Shown here: piece after piece, positions 13,205 through 20,563 of the stretch
Layout: every line of letters begins with the position of its first letter
How positions within the stretch are numbered: position 1 is the first letter of the stretch
DNA from: Synergistaceae bacterium
Lineage (GTDB): Bacteria; Synergistota; Synergistia; Synergistales; Aminobacteriaceae
Assembly: GCA_017447325.1 (NCBI GenBank)
Contig: JAFSNU010000184.1
Coordinates: 1 to 24,728 of the forward strand
Direction: 5' to 3'
DNA: 24,728 nt
The notes under the pieces: generated by a model
The model's input: the letters and a program-made list of their open reading frames with translations, nothing else
Databases searched by the model: none
What the model was told of the DNA's origin: nothing
Translations under genes and position numbers: made by a program

Positions 13205-13834
13205 ATGAAAAATATAAAAATTCTTGCGATAGACTGCAGTTTAAGATTAACGTGCGCGGCCTTGAGCGGCGGCGGAAGTTTTGCGCTGGACTTGGGACGG
13301 GCTCAGGCGGCTGAATTGCCTGTTAAAGTTGAAGAGCTGCTAAAAAATTCCGGCGTGAGCTTTAGCGATATAAATTATATTGCGCTTGCAAACGGCCCGG
13401 GATATTTCACTGGAATTAGAGTCGGTGCGGCGTACGCGGCTGGTCTTGCGTTTGCACTGGGAATTAAAATTATTCCCGTTAATTCGCTCGAAGCTTTAGC
13501 TAATAATTTTAATAATTTTAATTTAAATAAAAATTTATTAGTAATTGCTTATGCGGGACACGGATTTGTTTATGCTAAGTCTTTTAATTTAGAAAATAAT
13601 TTGCAGCTTGGCCAGTATGACGCCGAGGTTATAAAAAATTTTGTGAATAATAATAAAGATTTAAATATAATCTCTGACGATCCGGAAAGGGCTTTGAATG
13701 CTTTAAATTTAAAATTAGATTGCGAGTGCGTGAAGCCTGATGCAAAAGGCCTGATTAAAGCGGCGTTAAATAAAATTGATTTTGCAGTAAGGCCGGAAGA
13801 GTTAAGAATAGAATATTGCAAGAGCGCGATTTAA
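13205..13834 (+). CDS. tsaB: tRNA threonylcarbamoyladenosine modification protein TsaB
   Basis: A 209-residue actin-like fold protein that partners TsaD in making N6-threonylcarbamoyl-adenosine at tRNA position 37. Family marks are ILAIDCS (6-12), LPVKVEELL, and GPGYFTGIRVGAAYAAGLA (64-82), the latter a near match to the TsaB GPGSFTGLR motif. An Asn-rich insert (NNFNNFNLNKN, about 100-110) falls between conserved segments. No Shine-Dalgarno precedes the ATG. It follows the rpmB terminator and lies 63 bases before cobQ. TsaD and TsaE are not in the window. Family is secure. Confidence 0.9.
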   Translation: MKNIKILAIDCSLRLTCAALSGGGSFALDLGRAQAAELPVKVEELLKNSGVSFSDINYIALANGPGYFTGIRVGAAYAAGLAFALGIKIIPVNSLEALANNFNNFNLNKNLLVIAYAGHGFVYAKSFNLENNLQLGQYDAEVIKNFVNNNKDLNIISDDPERALNALNLKLDCECVKPDAKGLIKAALNKIDFAVRPEELRIEYCKSAI

Positions 13835-13897
13835 TTTAAAATAATTCTTGATTAAATTTTAATATAAGGCTGAAGAGTAAGGAGCGATTTAAATAAA

Positions 13898-15394
13898 ATG
13901 CGCGGAATAATGATACAGGGAACAAGCAGCGACGCGGGCAAAAGTTTTTTGGTCACGGGCTTATGCAGGATATTAAGCGACATGGGCGTTAAAGTCTGTC
14001 CGTTTAAATCTCAAAATATGTCTAATAATTCATGCGTGACGCAGGACGGCTTGGAGATGAGCCGAGCTCAGGCAGTGCAGGCCGAGGCCGCGCGGTTAAG
14101 GCCTGATACGTTTATGAATCCGATTTTATTGAAGCCGAGGCGCGACACGTCAAGCGAAATAATTTTGGACGGCAAAGTCTTTGACGCTCCGGCGGAGAAA
14201 GATTATTACAGAACTTTTACTAAATCTCACGGAATAGCAGCTGTCAAACGCGCGTTAAATTATATTGAAAATAATTTTGACGTGATAGTGATCGAGGGAG
14301 CGGGCAGTCCGGCGGAAATAAATTTAAATGATTCTGAGATAGTTAATATGAGAGTTGCGCGCGAGGCGGACGTGCCTGTGTTGTTAGTGACGGACGTTGA
14401 CCGGGGCGGATCGCTTGCGTCGATTTTAGGGACGTTAGATATTTTAGATATAACTGGAGATAAAGAGCGCGTGAAGGGCGTTGTGTTTAATAAATTTCGC
14501 GGCGACCCTGATTTATTTAAACCGGCGGTTAAATGGCTTGAGGATAATTATAAAATTAAGACTGCCGGAGTGCTGCCTTACGTGAGCGGCGCGGCGATTG
14601 CCGGCGAGGACTCGTTAAGCATTAAATGGGATAATAAAATCAGTTCTGACATTGCAATAGGCGTAATAAGATTTCCGAGCGTGTCGAACTTCACGGACTT
14701 GGACGCGTTAGATTTCGAGAACGATATTTCGTTGATAGGCATTGACGAGGACACGCCTGAAAAATTATTTAATAATCTTGACGCTGTTATCTTGCCCGGG
14801 TCTAAAAATTCTATGCGCGACATGGCCTGGCTTGTTAAGACGGGGCTGGCTGATAAAATTAAAAATTTATATAAGCGCGGCTGTTTTGTGCTTGGCTTGT
14901 GCGGCGGCTATCAGATGCTGGGCGCGAGGTTATTAGATCCTGACTTGCGAGAAAATGCGGAGCTTAAAGAAATTGACGGGCTTAATTTATTGCCCTGCGA
15001 GACGGATTTTATTTCTCAGGACAAGCGCACGGCTTTGGTCTCAGGAAATTTTAAATTTGATAATAATATTAAAGTCACGGGCTACGAGATTCATTTCGGC
15101 CGGACTAAAATTTTAGAAAATGATTTAGGCGTGAATAATTTATTTGAAATTGAAGGACGAGGCGAGGGCGCGGCTCGTGAAGACTTGAGCGCAGCAGGAA
15201 CGTATCTGCACGGAGTTTTAGATAATGACGAGTTCAGAGCTTACTGGCTTAATAAAATTAGAATTGCTAGAGGCTTTAGCGCGAGAAATTTTGTCGACAC
15301 GCGGGCGATTAAAGATAAAGCTTATAATTTATTAGCCGACTCGATGCGCGAAAATTTGGACATGAAATTTATTTTTAATTTAATGGGAATGTAA
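13898..15394 (+). CDS. cobQ: Cobyric acid synthase
   Basis: A 498-residue glutamine-dependent amidotransferase (CobQ/CbiP) that amidates adenosylcobyrinate a,c-diamide at four side chains during cobalamin synthesis. Residues 1-240 form the ATP-binding amidoligase domain, with the P-loop-like GTSSDAGKS (8-16), SQNMSNN and DVDRGG. The C-terminal half is a class-I glutaminase: nucleophile Cys335 in LGLCGGYQMLG and His438 in YLHGVLDN. Length and motifs are complete. TAAGGAGC lies 13 bases before the ATG, a rather long spacing. No other cobalamin gene or riboswitch is beside it, so the pathway must be encoded elsewhere or be partial. Confidence 0.95.
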   Translation: MRGIMIQGTSSDAGKSFLVTGLCRILSDMGVKVCPFKSQNMSNNSCVTQDGLEMSRAQAVQAEAARLRPDTFMNPILLKPRRDTSSEIILDGKVFDAPAEKDYYRTFTKSHGIAAVKRALNYIENNFDVIVIEGAGSPAEINLNDSEIVNMRVAREADVPVLLVTDVDRGGSLASILGTLDILDITGDKERVKGVVFNKFRGDPDLFKPAVKWLEDNYKIKTAGVLPYVSGAAIAGEDSLSIKWDNKISSDIAIGVIRFPSVSNFTDLDALDFENDISLIGIDEDTPEKLFNNLDAVILPGSKNSMRDMAWLVKTGLADKIKNLYKRGCFVLGLCGGYQMLGARLLDPDLRENAELKEIDGLNLLPCETDFISQDKRTALVSGNFKFDNNIKVTGYEIHFGRTKILENDLGVNNLFEIEGRGEGAAREDLSAAGTYLHGVLDNDEFRAYWLNKIRIARGFSARNFVDTRAIKDKAYNLLADSMRENLDMKFIFNLMGM

Positions 15395-15415
15395 ATTTAA
15401 AATTATTTTAAAATA

Positions 15416-15440
15416 GCGGGAGATAATCCCGTCATTTTTA
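15416..15440 (+). terminator. Weak terminator after cobQ
   Basis: A 6-bp stem, GCGGGA (15416-15421) with TCCCGT (15427-15432), has a 5-base loop and CATTTTT after it. It probably ends the tsaB-cobQ transcript partially. Confidence 0.5.
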
Positions 15441-15466
15441 TATTAAAATATTTTCGAGGTGATTGA

Positions 15467-16165
15467 ATGTTAAGGCCGTTAATAGATATGCTGATGACTT
15501 TATTATTATTGTTGTCGATGGCGTGGGAGTTAGTCGGGCCGGCGTGGGCTGACTTGTGCTATAAATTATTTAAAATTGAAGTTGACGGCTATGAAATAGC
15601 TCCGCTTGCTCATGAAGTTTTAGGAATTTTATTAATAATTTTATTTTTCTGTCACTTGTGGCTTAATAGATACTGGCTGAAAAATTTATTTAAGGGCAGA
15701 TATAACGTTTCGCGTTTTGTGCTTGCGCTGTTTAATGTTTTATTAATAGCAGATGTTTTATTTTTATTGATCAGCGGCGCTGCAATTTCTAAAAGTTTAT
15801 TTATTAATTATAAGTTTGATTTTAATCTGGCGTTCGCGAGGCCGGCGCATATATTAGCGTCGTACTGGGGCTATGTGATAATGAGCTTTCACGTTGGACT
15901 TTACTGGAAGGTGATGAGCGCGATGATGAAAATTAAATTTAAAAGTTTATATTTAAATTTATTAGCTTTATTATTTATGGCTTACGGAGCGCACGCGTTT
16001 ATTAGGCGGAATTTTTTTGATTATATGTTTTTAAGATCGCAGTTCGTATTTTTTAATTACGAAGAGCCGCTGATATATTTCTTGCTTGATTATATAGCTA
16101 TAATGATTTTGTTCGCGTGTCTGGGACATTATTTGATGCTAATTTTTAAAAAATTAAAAATTTAA
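15467..16165 (+). CDS. DUF4405-type heme-binding membrane protein
   Basis: A 232-residue integral membrane protein with about six hydrophobic segments. Histidines lie at positions typical of DUF4405 cytochrome-b-like proteins: H49 (PLAHEVLG) and H63 (FCHLWLNRYW) in segment 2, H128 (RPAHILASYW) and H142 (SFHVGLYW) in segment 4. This is a classic arrangement for bis-histidine heme b ligands, so it may pass electrons in the inner membrane. No quinone or oxidoreductase partner is visible, though a secreted DUF362 protein is three genes on. GAGGTG lies 8 bases before the ATG. It leads a closely spaced run with the DUF4491, crotonase and DUF362 genes. Family moderately sure; function unknown. Confidence 0.7.
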   Translation: MLRPLIDMLMTLLLLLSMAWELVGPAWADLCYKLFKIEVDGYEIAPLAHEVLGILLIILFFCHLWLNRYWLKNLFKGRYNVSRFVLALFNVLLIADVLFLLISGAAISKSLFINYKFDFNLAFARPAHILASYWGYVIMSFHVGLYWKVMSAMMKIKFKSLYLNLLALLFMAYGAHAFIRRNFFDYMFLRSQFVFFNYEEPLIYFLLDYIAIMILFACLGHYLMLIFKKLKI

Positions 16166-16197
16166 AATTTAAAATAAATTTAGGAGATGAAAATTAG

Positions 16198-16497
16198 TTG
16201 AACTGGTCGGGAATAATTATAGGCGTTGTGTCGTTTATAATAATCGGCGCGTTTCATCCGGTTGTGATTAAGGGCGAATATTATTTTGGATATAAAATCT
16301 GGCCGGTGTTTTTAGTGTTGGGCTTGATTGCCGGAGCTTTGTCGTTATTAACTGAAGATTATACGCTCTCGGGAATATTAGGAATTTTAGCGTGCGTATT
16401 GCTCTGGTGCATTAAGGAGCTTAAAGAGCAGACGGAGCGCGTTAAAAAAGGCTGGTTCCCTAAAAATCCCAAGCGCGAACGCGAGTATGAAGATTAA
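16198..16497 (+). CDS. DUF4491 family membrane protein
   Basis: A 99-residue protein with three hydrophobic segments and the family pattern MNWSGIIIGVVSFIIIGAFH, then P-VIK-EYYFG and a C-terminal IKELKEQTERVKKGWFPKNP. This whole pattern is typical of DUF4491, small membrane proteins of unknown function. Start is TTG 16198 with AGGAG 11 bases upstream; no better start exists in frame. It is 32 bases after the DUF4405 gene and 17 before a crotonase. Nothing in the sequence assigns a role. Confidence 0.8.
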   Translation: MNWSGIIIGVVSFIIIGAFHPVVIKGEYYFGYKIWPVFLVLGLIAGALSLLTEDYTLSGILGILACVLLWCIKELKEQTERVKKGWFPKNPKREREYED

Positions 16498-16514
16498 AGA
16501 GGAGTGGTGTTGAA

Positions 16515-17294
16515 TTGCAGTATATAGATTTAAAAATTGATGATGATATAGCTTTAATAAAATTTAACAGGCCGGAAGCTTTGAACGCGCTTAATAAATT
16601 AATGCTTGATGAATTTGAAGAGGCGTTAATTAAAACTTTAAACGATAAAGATATTAAGGGCGTAATCTTGACCGGCGAGGGCAAAAGTTTTATAGCCGGA
16701 GCTGATATTGCAGAATTTTTGGACATGAACGCGCATGACGCGGTGAGCTTCGCTGAGTTCGGACAAAATAATATTTGCGGCAGGATTGAGAACGCGCCTA
16801 AGCCTGTTATAGCTGCGATAAATGGTTATTGCATGGGCGGCGGAAATGAAATTGCTATGGCTTGCGATATAAGACTTGCAAGTTCTGACGCAGTGTTTAG
16901 CCAGCCGGAAGCGGCGATAGGAATTTTGCCGATGTGGGGAGGCTTCAGGCGTTTAATCAGGCTTGTTGGCTTGGGCAGAGCTAAAGAATTAATTTTGACG
17001 TGCCGGAGAGTTAAAGCTGACGAGGCGTTAAGCATCGGGCTTGTTAATAAAATTGTTGAAGATAAAAATAATTTGCTTGACGAAGCTTATATTATACTTA
17101 AAAATATTTTAGCCAACGCGCCGATTGCTGTGAAGCTCGGCAAGGCTGCTTTGAATTACGCAGCTGAGTTTAATATTCACGATGCGAACGATCTTGAGCG
17201 TAAGCTGAGCAATATTTTATTCGCGAGCGAGGACAAGCGCGAGGGAGTGAAAGCCTTTATTGAGAAGCGCAGGGCTGAGTATAAGGGCGAGTAA
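16515..17294 (+). CDS. Enoyl-CoA hydratase/isomerase (crotonase) family protein
   Basis: A 259-residue crotonase-fold enzyme. CoA-binding and oxyanion segments are SFIAGADIAEF (58-68) and GYCMGGGNEIAMACD (104-118), and the second catalytic Glu is in QPEAAIGILP. Both catalytic acids, Glu112 and Glu132, are present, so hydratase activity on enoyl-CoA is likely. Start is TTG 16515, with GAGGAG 10 bases upstream. It is nested between DUF4491 and DUF362 without gaps, an unusual location for a beta-oxidation enzyme and not accompanied by a dehydrogenase or thiolase. The exact substrate is unknown. Confidence 0.9.
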   Translation: MQYIDLKIDDDIALIKFNRPEALNALNKLMLDEFEEALIKTLNDKDIKGVILTGEGKSFIAGADIAEFLDMNAHDAVSFAEFGQNNICGRIENAPKPVIAAINGYCMGGGNEIAMACDIRLASSDAVFSQPEAAIGILPMWGGFRRLIRLVGLGRAKELILTCRRVKADEALSIGLVNKIVEDKNNLLDEAYIILKNILANAPIAVKLGKAALNYAAEFNIHDANDLERKLSNILFASEDKREGVKAFIEKRRAEYKGE

Positions 17295-17325
17295 TTTATT
17301 ATAAATAAAGGAGCGTGTGTTAGTT

Positions 17326-18261
17326 ATGCTGAAAAATTTTGTTTTAGCATTAGTGTTAGTTAATTTGTTTGCGGTGAGCGCGTTTGCCGCGAAGGCCGAC
17401 GTATTCTTTACTAAAGATATTAGTCCGGCGGGCTTAATGGCGATTTATGAAAAATTAGGCCGCGAGGCGACGGGCAAGGTTGCTGTGAAATTAAGCACGG
17501 GCGAGGCCGGCAATAATCATTATCTTGATCCTAATTTAATTAAGGATTTAGTTCAGAAAGTGAACGGCACTATAGTCGAGTGCAATACGGCGTACGGCGG
17601 TTCGCGCGCTGCGACGGCGATGCACAGACAGGTAATTGAGGATCACGGCTTTAATAAGATTGCCAAAGTCGATATTATGGACGAAGAGGGCGAAATTAAT
17701 TTGCCGGTTGAGAACGCCAAGCATTTAGTTAATGGAAATTATGTCGGCGGACATTTTAAAGATTATGATTTTTATTTAATCTTGACGCACTTTAAGGGAC
17801 ATCCCATGGCCGGACTCGGCGGAGCGATTAAAAATATCTCTATAGGGATCGGCTCGGCTCACGGTAAAGCTGTAATTCACAGCGCGGGAAAGGACGTCGG
17901 CAGAGTTTTATGGAACACGGCGCAGTATCCGTTCTTGGAGTCAATGGCTGAAGCGGCGAAGGCTGTATCAGACAGTTTAGATCACGGCAAGCGCATTATG
18001 TATATCAGCGTTATGAATCACTTGAGCGTTGACTGCGACTGCGTGTCTAATCCGGCCAAGCCCGACATGCATGATATAGGAATACTCGGCTCGCTTGACC
18101 CGGTCGCGTTGGATCAGGCCTGCGTTGATTTAGTTTATAAAGCTCCGGACGGACATTCTTTAATCGAGAGAATGGAGAGCAGACACGGCATTCATACTAT
18201 AGAGCACGCCGAAGCAATCGGCCTTGGCACTCGCGATTATAATTTAATTAGCATTGATTAA
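17326..18261 (+). CDS. Secreted DUF362 protein
   Basis: A 311-residue exported protein. ATG 17326 is chosen over GTG 17317 because AAGGAG (17308-17313) is 12 bases from the former and only 3 from the latter. A signal peptide (MLKNFVLALVLVNLFAVSAF) is followed by a DUF362 domain: KLSTGEAGNNHYLDP, then THFKGHPMAGLGGAIKN and the paired cysteines C237/C239 (DCDCV) before LGSLDPVALDQACVDLVY. Many DUF362 proteins carry a separate 4Fe-4S ferredoxin domain; none is seen here. Export is unusual for the family and would place it in the periplasm. Function is unknown, possibly redox. Confidence 0.85.
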   Translation: MLKNFVLALVLVNLFAVSAFAAKADVFFTKDISPAGLMAIYEKLGREATGKVAVKLSTGEAGNNHYLDPNLIKDLVQKVNGTIVECNTAYGGSRAATAMHRQVIEDHGFNKIAKVDIMDEEGEINLPVENAKHLVNGNYVGGHFKDYDFYLILTHFKGHPMAGLGGAIKNISIGIGSAHGKAVIHSAGKDVGRVLWNTAQYPFLESMAEAAKAVSDSLDHGKRIMYISVMNHLSVDCDCVSNPAKPDMHDIGILGSLDPVALDQACVDLVYKAPDGHSLIERMESRHGIHTIEHAEAIGLGTRDYNLISID

Positions 18262-18282
18262 GATTTAAGATTTAAGATTTAA
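18262..18282 (+). repeat. Three tandem copies of GATTTAA
   Basis: A perfect 7-bp unit is repeated three times right after the DUF362 stop, followed by a partial fourth. It occupies the place of the ribosome binding site of the downstream permease and may be a slippage-prone, phase-variable tract, though three units is short. Confidence 0.7.
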
Positions 18283-18298
18283 GAATTTAATTTAAAAA

Positions 18299-19198
18299 AT
18301 GTTGAAGCGCGAGGCCGTCTATTTATTTTATTATTTTACTTTGCAGTTTGAGCAGATAGTTTATTATTGGATTTTGGGAATGGCGATCGGCTCGTTTATC
18401 TCTGTGTTCTGCAAAGATAAAATTCATAATTTATTTGGCTCAATGCGGGATAAAAAGCTTGGCCTGCTTGGAATTATTCCGGCCTGTATATTAGGCATAG
18501 CATCGCCTTTGTGCATGTACGGCACTATTCCGATAGCAGCATCTTTTTATAATAAAGGAATGCGCGAGGACTGGCTCGCATCGTTCATGACGGCCTCGAT
18601 CTTATTAAATCCCCAGTTAATAATTTACAGCGCGGCGTTAGGACGCACGGCTTTAATAGTGCGCATAGCGTCGTGCTTTTGCTGCGGCGTTGCTGCCGGA
18701 CTTTTAATTTATATATTTTATTTTAATAAAAATAAATTTTTCTTTAACTTTTCAGGCTTTTACGAAATTTCTAATCGAGATACTGATCATAATTTATTAA
18801 TTAGATACTTAAAAAATTTTTATAGAAATATTAAGGCCACGGGCTTTTGGTTTATTTTGGGAATATTTTTGACGGCTTTATTTATGCGTTATGTTCCGGC
18901 GGAGAGCTTCGCAAAATTATTTGGGCGGCGCAGCGGCTTTGGAGTTTTAATGGCGGCGACTATCGGCGTGCCGCTTTACGCGTGCGGCGGCGGGACGATC
19001 CCGTTATTGCAGCAATGGCTCGCGGGCGGAATGAGTTTAGCCGGAGCGAGCGCGTTCATGATCACCGGCCCTGCGACTAAGATCACAAATCTCGGCGCGT
19101 TGAAAATAATTTTAGGCTTAAATCATTTTATAATTTATTTATTATTTATAATGCTTTACTCGCTGATTAATGGCTTAATAGTTGACTTGCTTGTGTAA
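18299..19198 (+). CDS. DUF318/ArsP-type permease
   Basis: A 299-residue permease with about eight membrane segments in two similar halves. The first carries IASPLCMYGTIPIAASFYNKG then LLNPQLIIYSAALG; the second GVPLYACGGGTIPLLQQWL and FMITGPATKITNLGAL. This matches the DUF318 (YraQ/ArsP) family. The Cys-Ser-Cys motif of canonical ArsP organoarsenical exporters is replaced by LCMYG, so an arsenic role is not supported. The ATG has no Shine-Dalgarno, and three GATTTAA repeats lie in its place. It follows the DUF362 gene by 37 bases. Its job may be export of a small molecule. Confidence 0.8.
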   Translation: MLKREAVYLFYYFTLQFEQIVYYWILGMAIGSFISVFCKDKIHNLFGSMRDKKLGLLGIIPACILGIASPLCMYGTIPIAASFYNKGMREDWLASFMTASILLNPQLIIYSAALGRTALIVRIASCFCCGVAAGLLIYIFYFNKNKFFFNFSGFYEISNRDTDHNLLIRYLKNFYRNIKATGFWFILGIFLTALFMRYVPAESFAKLFGRRSGFGVLMAATIGVPLYACGGGTIPLLQQWLAGGMSLAGASAFMITGPATKITNLGALKIILGLNHFIIYLLFIMLYSLINGLIVDLLV

Positions 19199-19274
19199 AA
19201 AATTTTTGAGGCAATGCGTAAGTGAAAAAAATTTTGTGAGCAGAGAAATTTTTGAAAAAATTTTTAAAATTATT

Positions 19275-19283
19275 TGCTATAAT
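19275..19283 (+). promoter_or_regulatory. Extended -10 promoter of the sigma factor operon
   Basis: TG-C-TATAAT (19275-19283) is a perfect extended -10, but no good -35 stands 17 bases upstream; a TTGAAA lies three bases too far. Transcription would begin near 19290, about 40-55 bases before the candidate ATGs of the sigma gene. Confidence 0.6.
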
Positions 19284-19327
19284 TTTTAAAAATTAATTAA
19301 TAATGCTTATATAAAATTAAGTATAAA

Positions 19328-19900
19328 ATGCGGGGCGATGAAATGATGGAGGCTGAGCGTGAGCTTGAGCTTTGGAGTTCGTTTAAAAATAATAATGATT
19401 TAAATGCTCGCGAGGAGCTTATTGTCGCCTATCGTCCTTTGGTATTTTGGATCGCAAAGAAAATTAATTTTAATAAAAATAATAATAATTTAAGTCAAGA
19501 TTTAATTCAAGAGGGAATGCTCGCGCTTATTCATGCGGTTGATAAGTTCGAGCCGGAACGCGGATTTAAGTTCGCGACTTATGCCTTTCACAGAATACGC
19601 GGCCAGATGATAAATATGCTTGAGCGGAGCGAGAAGCGTGCGCCGCTGCCTGTCGCTGATGAAATTTTAGAATTTTATGATAATAATAATGATAATTTTG
19701 AACGGGATGATGACTGGCTGAATGTGAGCGAGATTATTTCGCGCTTGCCCGGGCGCGAGGCTGAAGTCGTCTCGGCTTTATTCTTTGAGCATAAAGAGCC
19801 GAAAGATATTGCGAGCGAGAAGAAGATTGATATTAGCCATGTATATAGATTAAGACGCGCGGCGGTCGCAAGAATAAAATTGTGGCTCGGCCTTGCCTAA
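19328..19900 (+). CDS. Sigma-70 family factor, FliA/WhiG-like
   Basis: A 190-residue sigma factor. Region 2 is at about 25-100, including LVFWIAKKI, LIQEGMLALIHAVDKFEPER and GFKFATYAFHRIRGQMIN, the last two characteristic of sigma region 2. A reduced region 3 and then region 4 (LPGREAEVVSALFF to HVYRLRRAAVARI) follow. The layout resembles FliA/WhiG flagellar-type factors rather than short ECF sigmas, but there is no flagellar gene nearby. Asn-rich inserts (NFNKNNNN and NNNDNFERD) interrupt regions 2 and 3. ATGs at 19343 and 19346 are alternative starts. An extended -10 promoter lies upstream. It leads the envelope cluster, directly ahead of a small membrane protein and bamA. Confidence 0.85.
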   Translation: MRGDEMMEAERELELWSSFKNNNDLNAREELIVAYRPLVFWIAKKINFNKNNNNLSQDLIQEGMLALIHAVDKFEPERGFKFATYAFHRIRGQMINMLERSEKRAPLPVADEILEFYDNNNDNFERDDDWLNVSEIISRLPGREAEVVSALFFEHKEPKDIASEKKIDISHVYRLRRAAVARIKLWLGLA

Positions 19901-19954
19901 TTTAATTATTAAAACGTGATAATTAATTAGATTAGATTAAAGGAGCCGGTTAAA

Positions 19955-20545
19955 ATAAATAATAAACTTGATAAGAAGGCTGCGGGAGTTATAAGATGGC
20001 TTGAAAGATTTCAGCATGAATATAAATCCGGAGCTATAGAGAGCGCGTTAATGGATGCGGAGTGCGCGAGGGCGGATCTCGAGGCGTTAAGGCAGGACGT
20101 TTGGTCAAGCGTTGACGCAAAAGTTAATAGAGTTAATAAATTTAATTTTAAAATTTTTAATATAGCCATAGCTGCTTTGATTTTAATTTTGATGACGGCG
20201 GCTCCGGCGAGAAATTTAAATAATATTAAGCCTGAAGAAATTAAAATTGAGAGCAAGAATGAGATTGAGCTTAAAGCTGAAAATAAAAATAAAATTAATT
20301 TAAATAATAATAATAAAATTGAAAAAAATATCGTAAAATTAAATAATAATAATTTAAATAAAAATTTAGCAAATAAAAAAGTTAAAGCAGCAAAAGCTTA
20401 TAAGCCTGAGAAAAATATTAAAGCTGCTAATATAGCTGTAAAGGCTGAGAAAAATTTAAAAGTTCTGCCGTATGACAAAATGTTTTCGCTGCTGGAGACC
20501 GGCTCGAGAGCTTTGCGGGGCAGTTCGGCAATAGAGATAAAATAA
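19955..20545 (+). CDS. Single-pass membrane protein, putative sigma partner; ATA start
   Basis: The reading frame from 19955 encodes 196 residues. No ATG, GTG or TTG is present in frame before ATG 20051, yet AAGGAG (19940-19945) stands 9 bases before ATA AAT AAT AAA at 19955, and the peptide from there (NNKLDKKAAGVIRWLERFQH) reads as a normal amphipathic helix. So translation may begin at AUA; otherwise it begins at 20051 with no Shine-Dalgarno. A cytoplasmic N-terminal helical region is followed by one membrane segment (about 85-105) and then an Asn/Lys-rich periplasmic stretch, ending in a conserved-looking YDKMFSLLETGSRAL. Placed directly after the sigma factor, the topology fits an anti-sigma factor. 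No family recognised. Confidence 0.6.
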   Translation: MNNKLDKKAAGVIRWLERFQHEYKSGAIESALMDAECARADLEALRQDVWSSVDAKVNRVNKFNFKIFNIAIAALILILMTAAPARNLNNIKPEEIKIESKNEIELKAENKNKINLNNNNKIEKNIVKLNNNNLNKNLANKKVKAAKAYKPEKNIKAANIAVKAEKNLKVLPYDKMFSLLETGSRALRGSSAIEIK

Positions 20546-20563
20546 TTTAAAAGGAGCGGGCAT

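Noticed and set aside
13835..13897. Cobalamin riboswitch ahead of cobQ
   Set aside because: The gap is only 63 bases, too short for that riboswitch, and shows no B12-box.
18262..18282. CRISPR-like array from the GATTTAA repeats
   Set aside because: Units are 7 bases with no spacers; it is a simple tandem repeat.
18299..19198. Organoarsenical exporter ArsP
   Set aside because: The cysteine motif of ArsP is missing and no arsR or other ars gene is near, so only the wider DUF318 family is claimed.
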